A stretch of DNA of 64,000 nucleotides from Lepraria neglecta. Taxonomy: Eukaryota; Ascomycota; Lecanoromycetes; Lecanorales; Stereocaulaceae. A program made the translations under genes and the position numbers. The notes beneath the pieces are model-generated. The model made no database searches and was not told where the DNA came from. It saw only the letters and a program-made list of their open reading frames with translations. The stretch covers positions 1,488,001 to 1,552,000 of the forward strand of contig CM065651.1 in NCBI GenBank assembly GCA_033220425.1, written 5' to 3'. Shown in pieces: positions 14,031 to 24,650 of this stretch (positions are counted from its first letter, which is position 1; each line of letters begins with the position of its first letter).

Positions 14031-17029
14031 TTCGTACGAACAGCTTATCTATTATTGAAACCTTTAATTGATCGATCTTAACACTTAGTGAAATGACCAT
14101 TCATTTACAAAAGGAGAATTCAGATAATTCACTCCCTCCCGTATAAGACTACAATTATAGATGACAAAATCGCAGAAACTACCCTTTCGTTCTGGCTCCT
14201 GTGTCGTGTTAGTAGGGCCGTCGCATCCCCGGTAGATTCCCAGCTGGCGCTTGCCCTATATCGTTTCCCCGCCTTTAGTGAGTGACTCTGCTATGTATCA
14301 TCAAGTATGGCCGGAGGTAAAGCGCGGTGCAAGTGTGATTATAAGACGATGCCGTTTCAAGAGAGAAAGATTTTCATATGCTGGATTTTCTGGTAAATGC
14401 TTTACTGCTGGGATTTTCAGAGGAAGTACCTTGCTGGAAGGACAGCCTTTCTACAGTCAGGTTATTGTGAGAGACCAACCGCGACTTATGCCTTGGGAAG
14501 TTTGGACAGTCTATTTGCACGGATGCGATGGCCTATGATATAATGTTTACGAAGCTAACAGAGCACTTTACTCATTGCAGTCAGGGTATTTAAGGAGGGT
14601 TTGGACGTTTAGGTATGGGACGTTGATGTATAAGCCATCTCCGAATAGAAGATACAGGTATAAGCCAACCCCGGAGGGAGGATTAGTACGCCACGGGTAC
14701 CATGGCCATGCAGTTTACGTTATACAGCCTGTTACCCAGCCACACCGGCCAGTATTTTAAGAAGAAGGCCCTTCACCGATGGATTGGCTGGAATCAAACT
14801 ACGCAGGGTAGGAGAGATAGAATGGCAATGACGCCCTGAGAGCTCTAAGGCCACTATATTTGCTGTGAGATTGAAGGGGGATAAGAGGTTTGAAGCACCG
14901 AAGAGGTTACGAAGCACTTTCAGGCAGACTGCTTATCGAAGCTCGACAAGACTCCTTAGAAGCTCATGGAATTGCAATTACAGTCAGCGTTCTTTACTTC
15001 AATGCAAGATATTGAGAAAACCGAAAACATCGAGAACTTTGCAAGGACACAGAGATCAACTTTGTACACCAGATTCCTCTTGATAGTACCAAAGCAAATT
15101 CAGAGCTCTAAAGACACAGCAATGGCGCCCTTTTACAACAGCAGAGCATAGCATCACGTCGTAGACTCCGAAGAAAGGGTTAATTCGAAACTTATCCACA
15201 ACCTGCAGCAGAACCAGTGTAACAGCGTGGCCAATCGGCGCAACTTGACTCGCTCGATTGTCAATCAGTTCAACTTGATTCGCTCGATTGTCAATCAGTT
15301 CCATTCGTGCCGGTTTGATGGGCACTTCTCACATATTCAATCGGTCTTTCTCGGTCGAGAGCAAGCTGGGGGGGTTACCACTCCCTCAGCCTCTAGCATT
15401 TTAGTGTCTGTTTGGTCACAGGACTTTGTATACAGGGCTTAGGGCTACCATATAAGCATAGCTGCCCTTTTTGGAGGGCCAATCAAAGTTATCGAGTTCG
15501 ATCAGTTCAATTCTGTGCTTAGTCGAACCGGCCCACGCGGTTGGCCAGGCTACAGTGTAGTAGTACATATAGAGTACGAGGCACATCCCACCAGTTCTGC
15601 GGGTGATCAAGCCGAGTCCTTGTACGTGGAACAGAGTTGCCGTGCTCCCCTTGGATTATTCGAACTTATTTGTAGGATGAGTACAGATTGAAACCACCAG
15701 CTGACTCGCCTAATGTCCTCAGCCCCCCTGTCCAGCGGCTTACGGCGGGCAATCACTAGCGCAAGAAACGGCGAGCGAGTATCTTGGGGGGAGGCGCTAG
15801 GGCAGCTCCCCGGAAAGAAAAGTTCAGGGGCCCTCAGGGCATGAGGTAACAAGCTAACGACGGCCAGCTCAGAATAAGCTAACTTCAGACAGCCTAGCGC
15901 CAATCGGGCGCGCATACAATTCGCCCCTGGCAATTGTCCGCCCTTACTTCTTCAGATAACAGCTGCCTGGGTTTACGCCGATTATTACTGCATGTGCGTC
16001 CCATTATTGAATGTGCTCGGGTGTTAGTTCAAAGATGATGAAAGTTTTACACCCGGAGACCACATGCCAAAAGGGGAAGTCGGTTTAAAGTGCTGATAGG
16101 GGACAAGGATGTGGATCGAACTTTCATGGTCCCTGCCGAGTTAGCGACTGTCCCTAACGTCCGTTCGGCGGCTACCCCGGGCTAAGTAGACTTGGCGTGG
16201 AATTCAGCTAATTGCAGACAAGGTCACCGGAGATTCTCCGGCGGAGAATCTCAAAACTGTGTCCTCTTTATATGAAATACTGAACTACATGCTTTAAGAT
16301 CAAATTTCTTAAGAACTCCAACCATAGTAGTAACAGAAGTTCATGTTTTTGTACAAGATTATGGTTCTCTTATATCTACACAGCTAATGCTCGATGCTGT
16401 TGTAAAATCCATTACTGTCAACCTAGTATGTCATGCGCTTGTCTAGTGGGGTGGCCGTTAATGGACACGTTAAGGAATAGAGTATTGGGGCGACTAGCTT
16501 GACGATGTTCGCTTTGGGCCCAATCGACCTGGGTCTAGTCGTTTCCGTGGTTGCTTTTCTGTCCAGCTTCGGTCCTACTTGCTCGGCATACCAAACCGAT
16601 CTTCGATTCTGCATACGTTGTGAGATTTAACCACACCGCCATCTTGGGTCCATCGCTCCTACCTGGCACTCTGGATAGGCTCTTTGAACCCTGCAGGTCG
16701 TGAAGAATCGGAGATATTTTCTTCCTAGGTACAGCTGACAAAAAGTCTTGGCGGTAGTGGGGCAGTGGGGTAACTCGGCTTAAGCGAGTATTCTGCTTTC
16801 TAGAGGGTCAGACCAATGCCCACTGAATAATCATCCTACAATTCGCCCGCTACTATACTCTCCACATTGAGGTCTTGTACCTGAGCCTCCTGGGTTATAC
16901 CTTACTTCAAAGCCGTGCTACATCTAGGGCTTCCGCTGTCAACGACAGGTTCGTTCTTCTCTTTCTGCGCCAATATAAAATTCTCGTAGTTCTTTACAGA
17001 TACTCACCAGATTTTATACCTATTGAGTT
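14031..17029. other. Non-RIPed sequence without a supported gene
   Basis: Dinucleotide content is ordinary here. Several open frames of 60-110 codons exist (for example 14,251-14,538 plus and 15,607-15,933 minus), but none shows a domain, a signal peptide, or plausible splice partners, and several overlap one another on both strands. I saw no tRNA or rRNA gene. The only tidy structure is the 30-bp tandem pair listed separately. Confidence 0.5.
15241..15300. repeat. Two-unit 30-bp tandem repeat
   Basis: Two adjacent 30-bp units (15,241-15,270 and 15,271-15,300) differ at a single C/T position. Each contains CGCTCGATTGTCAATCAGTT. The pair gives the minus-strand translation a repeated Leu-Ile-Asp-Asn-Arg-Ala motif, but no gene is supported there. 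Confidence 0.9.
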
Positions 17030-18215
17030 CTACTCGTCGTTTTGAAGTATACTTCACCAGTATGTGTCATAATTAAGTAATACGGATATTCCTTTTCCCG
17101 TACTAAGCTAATCCCAATCCGTGCTTCAATTCTGTCACAAACTGGTGCTCCGTATTAATTATTGGAAAGCGTCTGTCGGAGCACGCCACCAACACCCCTT
17201 GCTAGTTAATTGAAAATACAGGTTTCTAGTTAGTAAGACCGCCTTCACTGCCGAGAACTGGAGGCAAGCGTATGTCTGTGTCAGAGCGTTGATAACGCTT
17301 ACAGCATAACCCTAATTGTATCTCGTATAGGCAAGTGATTGAGATGCTTCGGCCGTCAGTCACATTGTCCTCATAGCATAAGTCGTAGGAAGTGCCTGCA
17401 TGACCTGGTACCTAGAACATGCCGCAGAGCCTAAACAACCTGGTTCAGTTTCTGGGCGGTAAGCAGATCCTAGTAATGGGTTTGGCTCAGTCTATACGCG
17501 GGCTTTGCAAGCATCGAGGTCATTCAACCCGACGAGATGGATAGCTGTCCAGTGATGCATGGAATGATTCGCTGCTTTACATGCTTTGACAGCACCCCGT
17601 GAAGGCGCAGTGGGCTACCGTTCGGTAACTTGCTGAATTCCACGCTACCTCGTACGGTGGAAACGCCTGTGTCCTCTCCATCATCTCACTCGATACCTAA
17701 AATCGCTTTTACCTTTGAAACTAATCATCAACGCCTGGTCGTGGCCTAGACAACTGCAGGGAAATCCGTTAGTGGGGTCCCTGTCCGTAATGGGGAAGGC
17801 AAAGTGCTTAGCGTATGGAAATGAAAGCCTAAAGCTCATACGGGAATGATGATGCCGGGCTCTTGGCCCTCAATATAAGCAATTAACTGGATCTGGCCTT
17901 TCACTGCGCACGCCGCGATGCTCGTTTAAGTTTTTAGGGGTGTGGCCATCGGAGTCTGATGATCTGGTCTAGATTCTTGCCGACGCAACCAGTAGTGGAC
18001 GTGGTATGAAAACTAGGGATTGACTGAGAGTGAGTATCAGGGCTAACACCTCCCCCCCGGTAGGAGAGTACACAATATAGAGCTGGATATCAGTTTTAAG
18101 GTCTTGATCTATGTTAAGAGCCTTTTCTATATAAGGAGACATATTCCCTCTATATATTCTGAATTATCGAAGCGTTAGATACTTCTCATATATCTACTAC
18201 ACTTACATCAACTCT
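17030..18215 (+). repeat. Upstream duplicated segment, copy 1 (ice-binding gene promoter region)
   Basis: This segment is related, in the same orientation and order, to 19,605-20,800. Shared blocks include GTTAATTGAAAATACAGG, GGAGGCAAGCGT, GGGCTTTGCAAG, CGGGAATGAT, and a core-promoter block with TATATAAGGAGACA followed by ATTCTGAATTAT. Copy 1 has about 200 bp near 17,525-17,730 that copy 2 lacks. By eye the copies are clearly homologous but well diverged. Copy 1 leads into the ice-binding gene, so this is probably its promoter and 5' region. Confidence 0.8.
18127..18136 (+). promoter_or_regulatory. TATA-box candidate for the ice-binding gene
   Basis: CTATATAAGG lies about 160 bp upstream of the ice-binding start codon and is kept in the second copy of the upstream segment as TTATATAAGG at 20,721-20,730. 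Conservation between two otherwise diverged copies supports a core-promoter role. The start site itself cannot be located. Confidence 0.5.
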
Positions 18216-18294
18216 CATCTCCTGCTTAGACCTAAACCGCCTTCATAACCATACATCAACAGTCTTACAATAGTCCCCACTCTGGGCCATCACT

Positions 18295-19091
18295 ATGAAG
18301 CTCACCACCCACGGCGCCAGTAGGCTCGCCCTCCTGGGCTTCCTTGCCACCCAATTCCGCTCCATTCTTTCGTCGCCCCTCGCAGAACCGTTCTACGTCA
18401 GTGACCTCGCCAAACGCGCCTGTACCTACCCTCTCAAGTTTGGCACTGGAACAGCCAAAATGGCCATTCTCTCGTATATCAGTATCACTGAGACACTCGG
18501 AGCCGTCCTCAGCATCACCGGCAATATTGGCGTTGCCCCTGCAGGCGCCATTGTCAATATTCCCGCAGCCTCAGTTACTGGCACTATCTACTCAAACGTT
18601 GCATCCGCTACCGCTGCTCTAGCCACCGCTAGCGCCACTTGCTCCTGCGCTGCAGTCGCCCTCCCAAGAACCACAGTCGCTGCAACCTCCATCACAGGCT
18701 CAACCTTCACGCCGGGTAACTACTACTTTGCTGGCGCGGTCAATCTTGCTGCAAGCGGTTCCGTCACTTTCGATGCCGGGGGGTTTCCACAGCCCAATTC
18801 ATCATGATCATAGACGGTGCTCTCGTAACAGGAGCCAGCTCTACAGTTATCCTTAAGAACGGGGCCAAGGCTTGCAATATCTTCTGGGTTATCGGCCCGC
18901 CAGCCTCCTCCATTGGCGCCGACACCACGCTAGGTGCCAGTAGTGTCTTCAACGGCAATATATGCGACTGGGGTGCTATCACCGCTGGAGCAGGTGTCAC
19001 TTATACTGGCCTCATGGTCACCTTGAAGCAAACCGCCGCGTCAGTGATCTCAATTGATGGCGGTATCTTCAAATCAGTTCCCACCTGCTAA
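18295..19091 (+). CDS. Secreted ice-binding protein (DUF3494 family) with a frame break
   Basis: DUF3494 proteins bind ice crystals through a beta-solenoid and are secreted by cold-adapted microbes and fungi. The frame from ATG 18,295 gives a hydrophobic leader, then family hallmarks: Thr-Gly-Asn-Ile-Gly-Val near residue 80, an Ala-rich helix, and Phe-Thr-Pro-Gly-Asn-Tyr-Tyr. It then meets a stop at 18,805-18,807. The family pattern resumes in another frame from about 18,783: Ala-Gln-Phe-Ile, then Asn-Gly-Ala-Lys-Ala-Cys-Asn-Ile-Phe-Trp, then Ser-Val-Phe-Asn-Gly-Asn-Ile, ending at 19,091. The break falls at a run of six G (18,778-18,783); seven G would join the two frames into about 265 residues, close to the usual family length. 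It is therefore either a recent inactivating change or a homopolymer error in the assembly. An intron cannot explain it, because the two frames overlap with no room for one. Neighbouring duplicated promoter DNA shows the locus was once at least partly duplicated. Confidence 0.85.
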
Positions 19092-19604
19092 TAGCTTCGA
19101 GACAAGATGGTATCGAAAGGAGGACGATTTTGGATGACCGCGAAGAAACTTGAGGATCTTAATGTGGCAAAGACCAACAGAGTGGTAGTCAACGAAATGG
19201 AGGGAAAGAAAAGAATGTTCAGTGCTCGTTATTTCTTACTCTCATTTTATCAGAATGTTCAGTGCTCGTCATTTGTTGTTCTCATCGTATCAGAGTGTTT
19301 AGAGCTCGCTATTTATTATTCTCATCGTATCATGTCGAACATACTCGGTCATTGCAACATATGTGCTCTTCGGAGAAGATAGGTTAAATACAAGGAACCA
19401 ATCTCAATCGTTATATCCCCATGTTTTAGGCGCAGATCAATAATACCTATTCTAGTGCATGTTAGCTACGAGAAATTAGCCTCTATATCCTTTCCAAAAC
19501 GGTTTCCTTACGCTCCCTATCTCTCCCAAATCTCTCACCCTACTGCTGCATACTTCATCCCACGTTTTCAACCTAGGTTCTATACCCTGACGAGTTATGA
19601 TGTG
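19092..19604. other. 3' flank of ice-binding gene; no gene seen
   Basis: Apart from the three-unit 40-bp tandem repeat listed separately, I see only short overlapping frames with no domain. Confidence 0.5.
19212..19331. repeat. Three-unit 40-bp tandem repeat
   Basis: Units run 19,212-19,251, 19,252-19,291 and 19,292-19,331. Each starts AGAATGTTCAGTGCTCG or a close variant and ends in a CTCATnnTATC block. It lies about 120 bp after the ice-binding stop codon, probably in or just beyond the 3' untranslated region. Confidence 0.9.
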
Positions 19605-20800
19605 GCGCTCGTCGTTTTGCAGTATGCTCCATCTTAGTTACCGAAAAGCATTTGTCAGGGCACACCACCAACAACCCATGATACGTTAATTGAAAATACA
19701 GGTTTGTAGTTGGTATTGTAAGATCATCTTAAAAGCTGAGAACCGGAGGCAAGCGTTTGCCTGTGTCAGCATTAATAAGGCTTGCAGCATAAGTCGTATT
19801 ATATCTCGTATAGGTAAGTGACGAGATGTTTCGGCCATCACTTACCTTATCCTTGTGGCATAGTCGTGGGAAGATCCTGCATGACCTGATACCTAAAACT
19901 TGCGGCAGAGCCTTCACAAGCTGGTTCGGTTTCTGGGTTGTAAAATAGATTCCTGTAATGGGTCTGGCTCGGTCAACACGAGGGCTTTGCAAGTATGGCC
20001 CTAGATAACTGTGAGAGAAATCCGGCAGTGTAGTCCCTGTGCGTAATGAGGAAGGCAAAATGATTGGCGTATAAGACAGAGAAGAAGTGAAAGGAGATGC
20101 GTTTGGAATAGAACAAAGACCAAGCCACCGTTATGGCAACCTCGATGTGATTGGATCAATAGCCTTGTCGATGGAAGTGGGCATTACTCAGCCTGATACT
20201 CCACCAGTTGTTCGGTCCGTCGCTGTCACGGAACTTTCCTTTTCGTTCCACTTTTTCTTGAGTTCGGTAACCTATAATGAGCTTCCTGGAGCTGAGAGCC
20301 TGAAACTCGTACGGGAATGATATTTCTGAGCTCTTGGCTCTCTTGAACGTGAGCACTGGGTCTGGCCATGTATTGCGCACGGCGCAATGCCGTTCAAGTT
20401 TTTGAGGGTGGATCCTCGATCAGACCTAGCCTGTTATTGGGCAATCCCAGTGAATCGTGGCTAAACCAGTTATGCCAACTTAAGCTTGCATCATAACAAG
20501 CAGGATTTTACTATATCACAGTCGTGATATCGAGGATGTAGGCTATCAGAGTTTGATCATTTGGTCTGGATTCTTGGCAACGCAACTCGTAGCGGACGTG
20601 GTACAAAGACCAAGGGTCGACTACGAGTGAGCACAGGGTTAACACCTTTCCCCCCACAAGAGAGAACACAGCATTAAGCTGCATATCAGCTTCCCGGTCT
20701 TGATCTCTGTCGACAGCCCCTTATATAAGGAGACACGTTCCCCCTATCTATTCTGAATTATGGAAGTATCAGACATTCCCGATACATCTACTACACTTAC
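19605..20800 (+). repeat. Upstream duplicated segment, copy 2
   Basis: This is homologous to 17,030-18,215. It lacks about 200 bp present in copy 1, but has about 190 bp near 20,090-20,285 and about 130 bp near 20,410-20,540 that copy 1 lacks. The TATA block, the ATTCTGAATTAT block and the ATCTACTACACTTAC block are all kept. Homology stops at about 20,800, where copy 1 continues toward the ice-binding start codon but copy 2 changes to HET-type coding sequence. Confidence 0.8.
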
Positions 20801-21148
20801 TTCGATCCACGCGAGATACCTTCTGGCCACGTGCAATGGGTTACAAACCTCTGCTTTGATCCCGATCGCAAGCATGCACTGATCGCCGACATAGGAAAGT
20901 TCCAAAATTGCAGAATGGAATCGGATGGGAACTGTTTTGCTGCTATAGACCTTTCAGCGACAAAGAGAGGATGGATCCGTTATGATGTTGAGGATGGCAA
21001 GAACCTTCTCGAAGAACACTATGTTGTTGTGGGAAGCACGAAGGGCAACGACCACTACTGCATACTAGTCGCTAGACCAACCAGCGTGGATGGCGAGTAT
21101 GAGAGAGTTGGGATTAGGAAGGTCCAGAGCTTTAGTAGCAAAAGCTAG
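20801..21148 (+). pseudogene. C-terminal fragment of a HET-domain protein
   Basis: The open frame ends with an Ile-Leu-Val-Ala-Arg-Pro-Thr-Ser stretch followed by Gly-Glu-Tyr-Glu-Arg-Val-Gly. This pattern is typical of the last part of fungal HET (heterokaryon incompatibility) proteins, where a variable C-terminal region follows the HET domain. No HET domain itself is present upstream and there is no ATG in frame; the frame simply opens at the junction with the duplicated promoter segment at about 20,800. I read it as a fragment left by recombination. About 115 codons are readable. The family assignment is pattern-based. Confidence 0.5.
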
Positions 21149-21559
21149 TCACTCACGGGGTATGGCGGCCCGAGACAGCCCTAGCCATCATTCTAGAAGC
21201 TTCTGAACCTTCCTACGTACCAAAGTAGGTCACATGGACTGTTGGTGGGCCGCCCTCGCATTACTCCGATCAAAGGTCATGGCAGCCTCACTTTCGGCAT
21301 TCCAGCGCTCGAAGAACTTACCAGCTCCAGAACTGGCACCCGCTCCAACTCTGGCACCTTGCTCCAATTTCGGCACCTATGTCGCCTTGCAGGAGCACTT
21401 GCGTGAACGAAGCTTAGGTAAGGCAGTTAGAAGTGGATGCTGGGAGCAAGAACTGGATGCTGATACGGAAGGATGAGACGCAGCAACAAGGTTCGAGAAC
21501 AAGGAGATTTCATCACGTGACTAGAAGAGAGAGAGATGCTGATGAGCTACAGTAGCGGG
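21149..21559. other. Spacer without a supported gene
   Basis: Short Ala/Leu-rich frames are present on the plus strand (21,234-21,476) around small direct repeats (a CTCTGGCACC/AACTGGCACC motif near 21,325-21,360). No domain or splice structure is visible. Confidence 0.45.
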
Positions 21560-21885
21560 CTGTGGTGTACACCAAAAATGATCCGCACCACAAGGCGTGG
21601 TCCACACCACCAGCCGTGGTGCACACCCAAAGTGGTCCACACCACCAGCCGTGGCGTACACCCAAAGTGGTCCGCACCACGAGGCGTGGTCCACACCACC
21701 AGCCATGGTGTACACCCAAAGTGGTCCGCACCACAAGGCGTGGTCCACACCACCAGCCGTGGTGCACACCACCAGCCATGGTGCACACCCAAAGTGGTCC
21801 GCACCACGAGGCGTGGTCCACACCACCAGCCATGGTGCACACCAAAAGTGGTCCAAACCACGAGGTGTGGTTTACACCAAAAATT
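21560..21885. repeat. GTGG/CCAC minisatellite with mixed 16-19-bp units
   Basis: Alternating units of the types CACCAGCCNTGGTGNACAC, CCAAAGTGGTCCGCACCAC and GAGGCGTGGTCCACAC follow one another for about 325 bp. Many units are near-palindromes (GTGG...CCAC), so the array could form hairpins. Because stop codons are absent from the unit in every phase, frames stay open on both strands (repeated His-His-Gln-Pro-Trp-Cys-Thr-Pro-Lys type peptides), which is a property of the repeat and not evidence for a gene. Confidence 0.85.
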
Positions 21886-22032
21886 GTTAACACCATCAGC
21901 AATACCGGAAGTCTTGTGGCTAATTCAGTAGCGCCGATTTATTAACCAAAAAGATCTTACGTAACTTAGTCGAAGGAAACCCCTATTCGTGGCTGGGTGG
22001 AGTTTATCTACGCGTAGGCTAACGCCCACGTC
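21886..22032. other. Short spacer
   Basis: This is the spacer between the minisatellite and the 3' end of the minus-strand three-exon gene. Nothing recognisable is present. Confidence 0.4.
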
Positions 22033-22925
22033 TCATTTATTTAGTTGATAATCCATTTCCAACAAACTCAATCCGTCATCTAAATAGCCTCGCACAAGCC
22101 TTGGCAAGTCATCTCGAATTTCCTGAGATCCAGATACTTCGGTGTCCATCAGTAAATTATCATGGTCGACCGGGCAGGGAGCCTTACCCATGATAAGCAT
22201 TTCACCGCCCTTCTTCCTTTCCTTTGGCCCGCTCAGCATTTTTTTCCCGTCCACGAGCGTATCTCCATGCCAATCTTCTCCTCCCTCTTCCATCGTTGTA
22301 AGCATCGCGTCTGACTTATTTGATTTATACTCTCTTAATACCTCCGCTCGTAACACATCATCCAGATTCACCGTCCCCTTATGAGCAGAGACTCGCGGAT
22401 GTTGGCCCTCGTTTAAGGAGCCATGCTCAAGATGTCTGGACGCGTAGTAGATGGAGATGCGTAAGATCTAGACGAGTTAATGACATCAGTCTCGGGATAC
22501 AATCTGCAGTTTACGCACGTAGCTGTCATCTAGTGCATCTTCCTTCAAGGCTTGATTCAAAATCTCTTGCGCCGGTGCCCCATCTTCTACCTTCGTTAGC
22601 GGCTAATCCACCGACGACGACCTGCGCACTTACCGATGTTTTCCAATTGCCAGACCAAGGGAATTCGCCGTGTGCGGGTGGTGAAGTCGTTGTAGCCTCG
22701 GATCAGTTGTCGTAGGTACGGCAATTGGGCGACTCTCTCAAATTCCCCCAGAGGAGCGCTGACCCCATGCGGACCAGTGAACAATGCCACACGGAAATCG
22801 CTCCAATGAGATCCGCTTTCGTATCTGGCCAGCCGCTGAAGTTTAGTGGTGAACCCTTTCTGAGGGTTGACCAGTAAGTCCAGTGTAGCTTGACCCCGTT
22901 TGATCCACAACCCGTTTGCCAACAA
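22033..22925 (-). CDS. 3' part of an unidentified three-exon gene
   Basis: Three coding blocks on the minus strand join in frame through two good introns: exon a 22,925-22,634, intron 22,633-22,587 (47 bp, GTAAGT donor, GCTAAC branch point), exon b 22,586-22,519, intron 22,518-22,468 (51 bp, GTGCGT donor, ATTAAC branch, CTAG acceptor), exon c 22,467-22,033. The joined frame gives about 264 residues ending at a normal stop. It contains Tyr-Glu-Ser-Gly-Ser-His-Trp-Ser-Asp-Phe-Arg in the first exon and a highly charged acidic last exon (Leu-Leu-Met-Asp-Thr-Glu-Val near its end). No start ATG is seen near 22,925; the frame remains open upstream to about 22,980, so 5' exons may be missing or lie in 23,000-23,340. 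I do not recognise the family. Clean splice sites argue for a genuine host gene or a recent fragment of one. Confidence 0.55.
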
Positions 22926-22984
22926 GCTTATGTGCTTGAGTAGTCTCCTGGGACAACTTCTCCAGGGGGCCAGGATGATCCAGG

Positions 22985-23357
22985 TGGAGAGAGGTAGGGG
23001 TCCTTAGAAGCTTTAGAGATGCCTTGAGGCAGCAAAAGCAAAGGGTCAGCTCACGTCGTTAAAGAAGCCGATCGAATATAAACAGGGTAGATTAGCGGGC
23101 ACGATTTGGTCACGCGCTCCTTTGGACCGGCCATTCGCAAGGCTATTAAACATCATTGGTCAAGATGCTGCAAATAGAGTGATGAAAATTCTTCGATGGA
23201 GGATAGAGAGCACCATTTACGGAGACACCGACTAATACAAAACATACATTGGGGAAAGAATCTCTTTAAGTAGCTCCTTAGGTGTAGAAAGACGGATTGA
23301 ATAGCTTCCTACCCGTCGCGGGGGTGAGGGTCAAAGCTCGTCGCACACAGTGTCATT
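22985..23357. other. Intergenic stretch; no gene recognised
   Basis: This lies between the three-exon gene and the end of the DUF3435 gene, both on the minus strand. Missing 5' exons of the former might lie here, but I could not define any. Confidence 0.4.
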
Positions 23358-24642
23358 TTAAGTCCGTCGTCTTCTACGATTGTTGATCCCTTGACAAACG
23401 GACCTCTGGGCTGGGGCCTTCTTTGGCTGGCTTAGTCGCAGCAATACCTTCGGCTGGAGCCCAGGTTTGGGTGGGCGCATCCGAAGTGTGATACGAGGTT
23501 TGTTGGTCTTGACGGGGATGTTTGCCGGTTTGGCGGTAGTCTGATCGATCAAATCCGCCGATCGGGGTCCTCCTCGGCGCAGAGGCAAATATCACCGGGG
23601 GTTACGGTTTGCGAGTATATTCCTCTATCGCTGTCGTGGTGACCGCCGATACCTTGTACGGAAAAGCACGACGGGGATCGGGAACGTAGGTATTGAGAGA
23701 ACAGGGCATCCTCGCCGGGCAGTGGGGACTCGTGTTCATCAGTATTAGTTTCTGGCAAGTCTCTCAACTACTTAAGCTCGCTATGCAGCTCTTTCTGTAG
23801 GACGTTTTGGCTTAGACACAAATCGTCTACCGAGTGTGGCTTATCCGTATCGGGAGGTGACATCGATTCGCTATAAGTCAACTCTGGAAGATCCTGCGGA
23901 TTATTATTAGTAGCCGCCTGAGTGATGGAGGCCTCGGATGACCCAGATGAAGGTGTGGCCTGAGCCTTGTCGGGAAGTTTTCGATCCAACGATTGATCTG
24001 GAGACGGCTCATTTCTCCACTTGATCTTGAGAGGGCCTTTGGTTCGCTTCGGAGGCCGGGGATCCTGTGCATCTTTGTCCTGTCTCTTCCGTTTATAGCT
24101 TACCGTGTCAGGAGTCCAGTTGATAAGAGGTTCCGAGTTGCGCCCTTTCGGCCGGCACTTGTTCATATAGGGGCTCATTCGCAAGCTGTACACGTCGCTC
24201 AGGTAGTACAGAAACAACGTCTCGTCGTTAAGCTGCAGGCTGCATAACAGGTGGGGACATTTCAATGGCCAACGAGACGCTTCCAGATGTGATTCAAGAT
24301 GGCTCCATAGTTTGGCTTCTCTGGTCCAGGAGCACCATCGTAATAATGCGGGGAGCCGGTTATCACCCATGCAGAACGGACAAAAAGCGGGACGGAAGAG
24401 TGTATGGCAATGGGTGATAGACCCGCACCGCTTCGAAGAAATCGACGCGAGGTGCGTTTGGCAGTGCTGACCCTATTCCTCTTCGACAAACCAATCGAAG
24501 CAAGCGAAGCAATACTTTAATTCGGATTGCAGTCGCTCGAGGGTGTACGCCAGCTATCGTCGACGGCAGTTGTGGATGTGTGTGCTCCGTTGAGGTTTGC
24601 GTAAACTGCAACCATTAGACTTCTACCAATCCGACGGACTCC

Positions 24643-24650
24643 AAGGATTA
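24643..24650. repeat. Target-site duplication, left (AAGGATTA)
   Basis: The 8-bp sequence AAGGATTA is repeated exactly at 25,424-25,431, bracketing the 773-bp inverted-repeat element. An 8-bp duplication is the hallmark of hAT transposition. Confidence 0.9.

Noticed and set aside
14251-14538. 95-codon plus-strand frame as a gene
   Set aside because: No domain, signal peptide or splice context; length is within chance expectation for normal-composition DNA.
18783-18807. Intron at the ice-binding frame break
   Set aside because: The two frames overlap with no room for an intron of even 45 bp, and family residues are continuous across the point.
21513-21945. Several overlapping 97-131-codon frames on both strands
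   Set aside because: They are products of the stop-free minisatellite unit, not genes.
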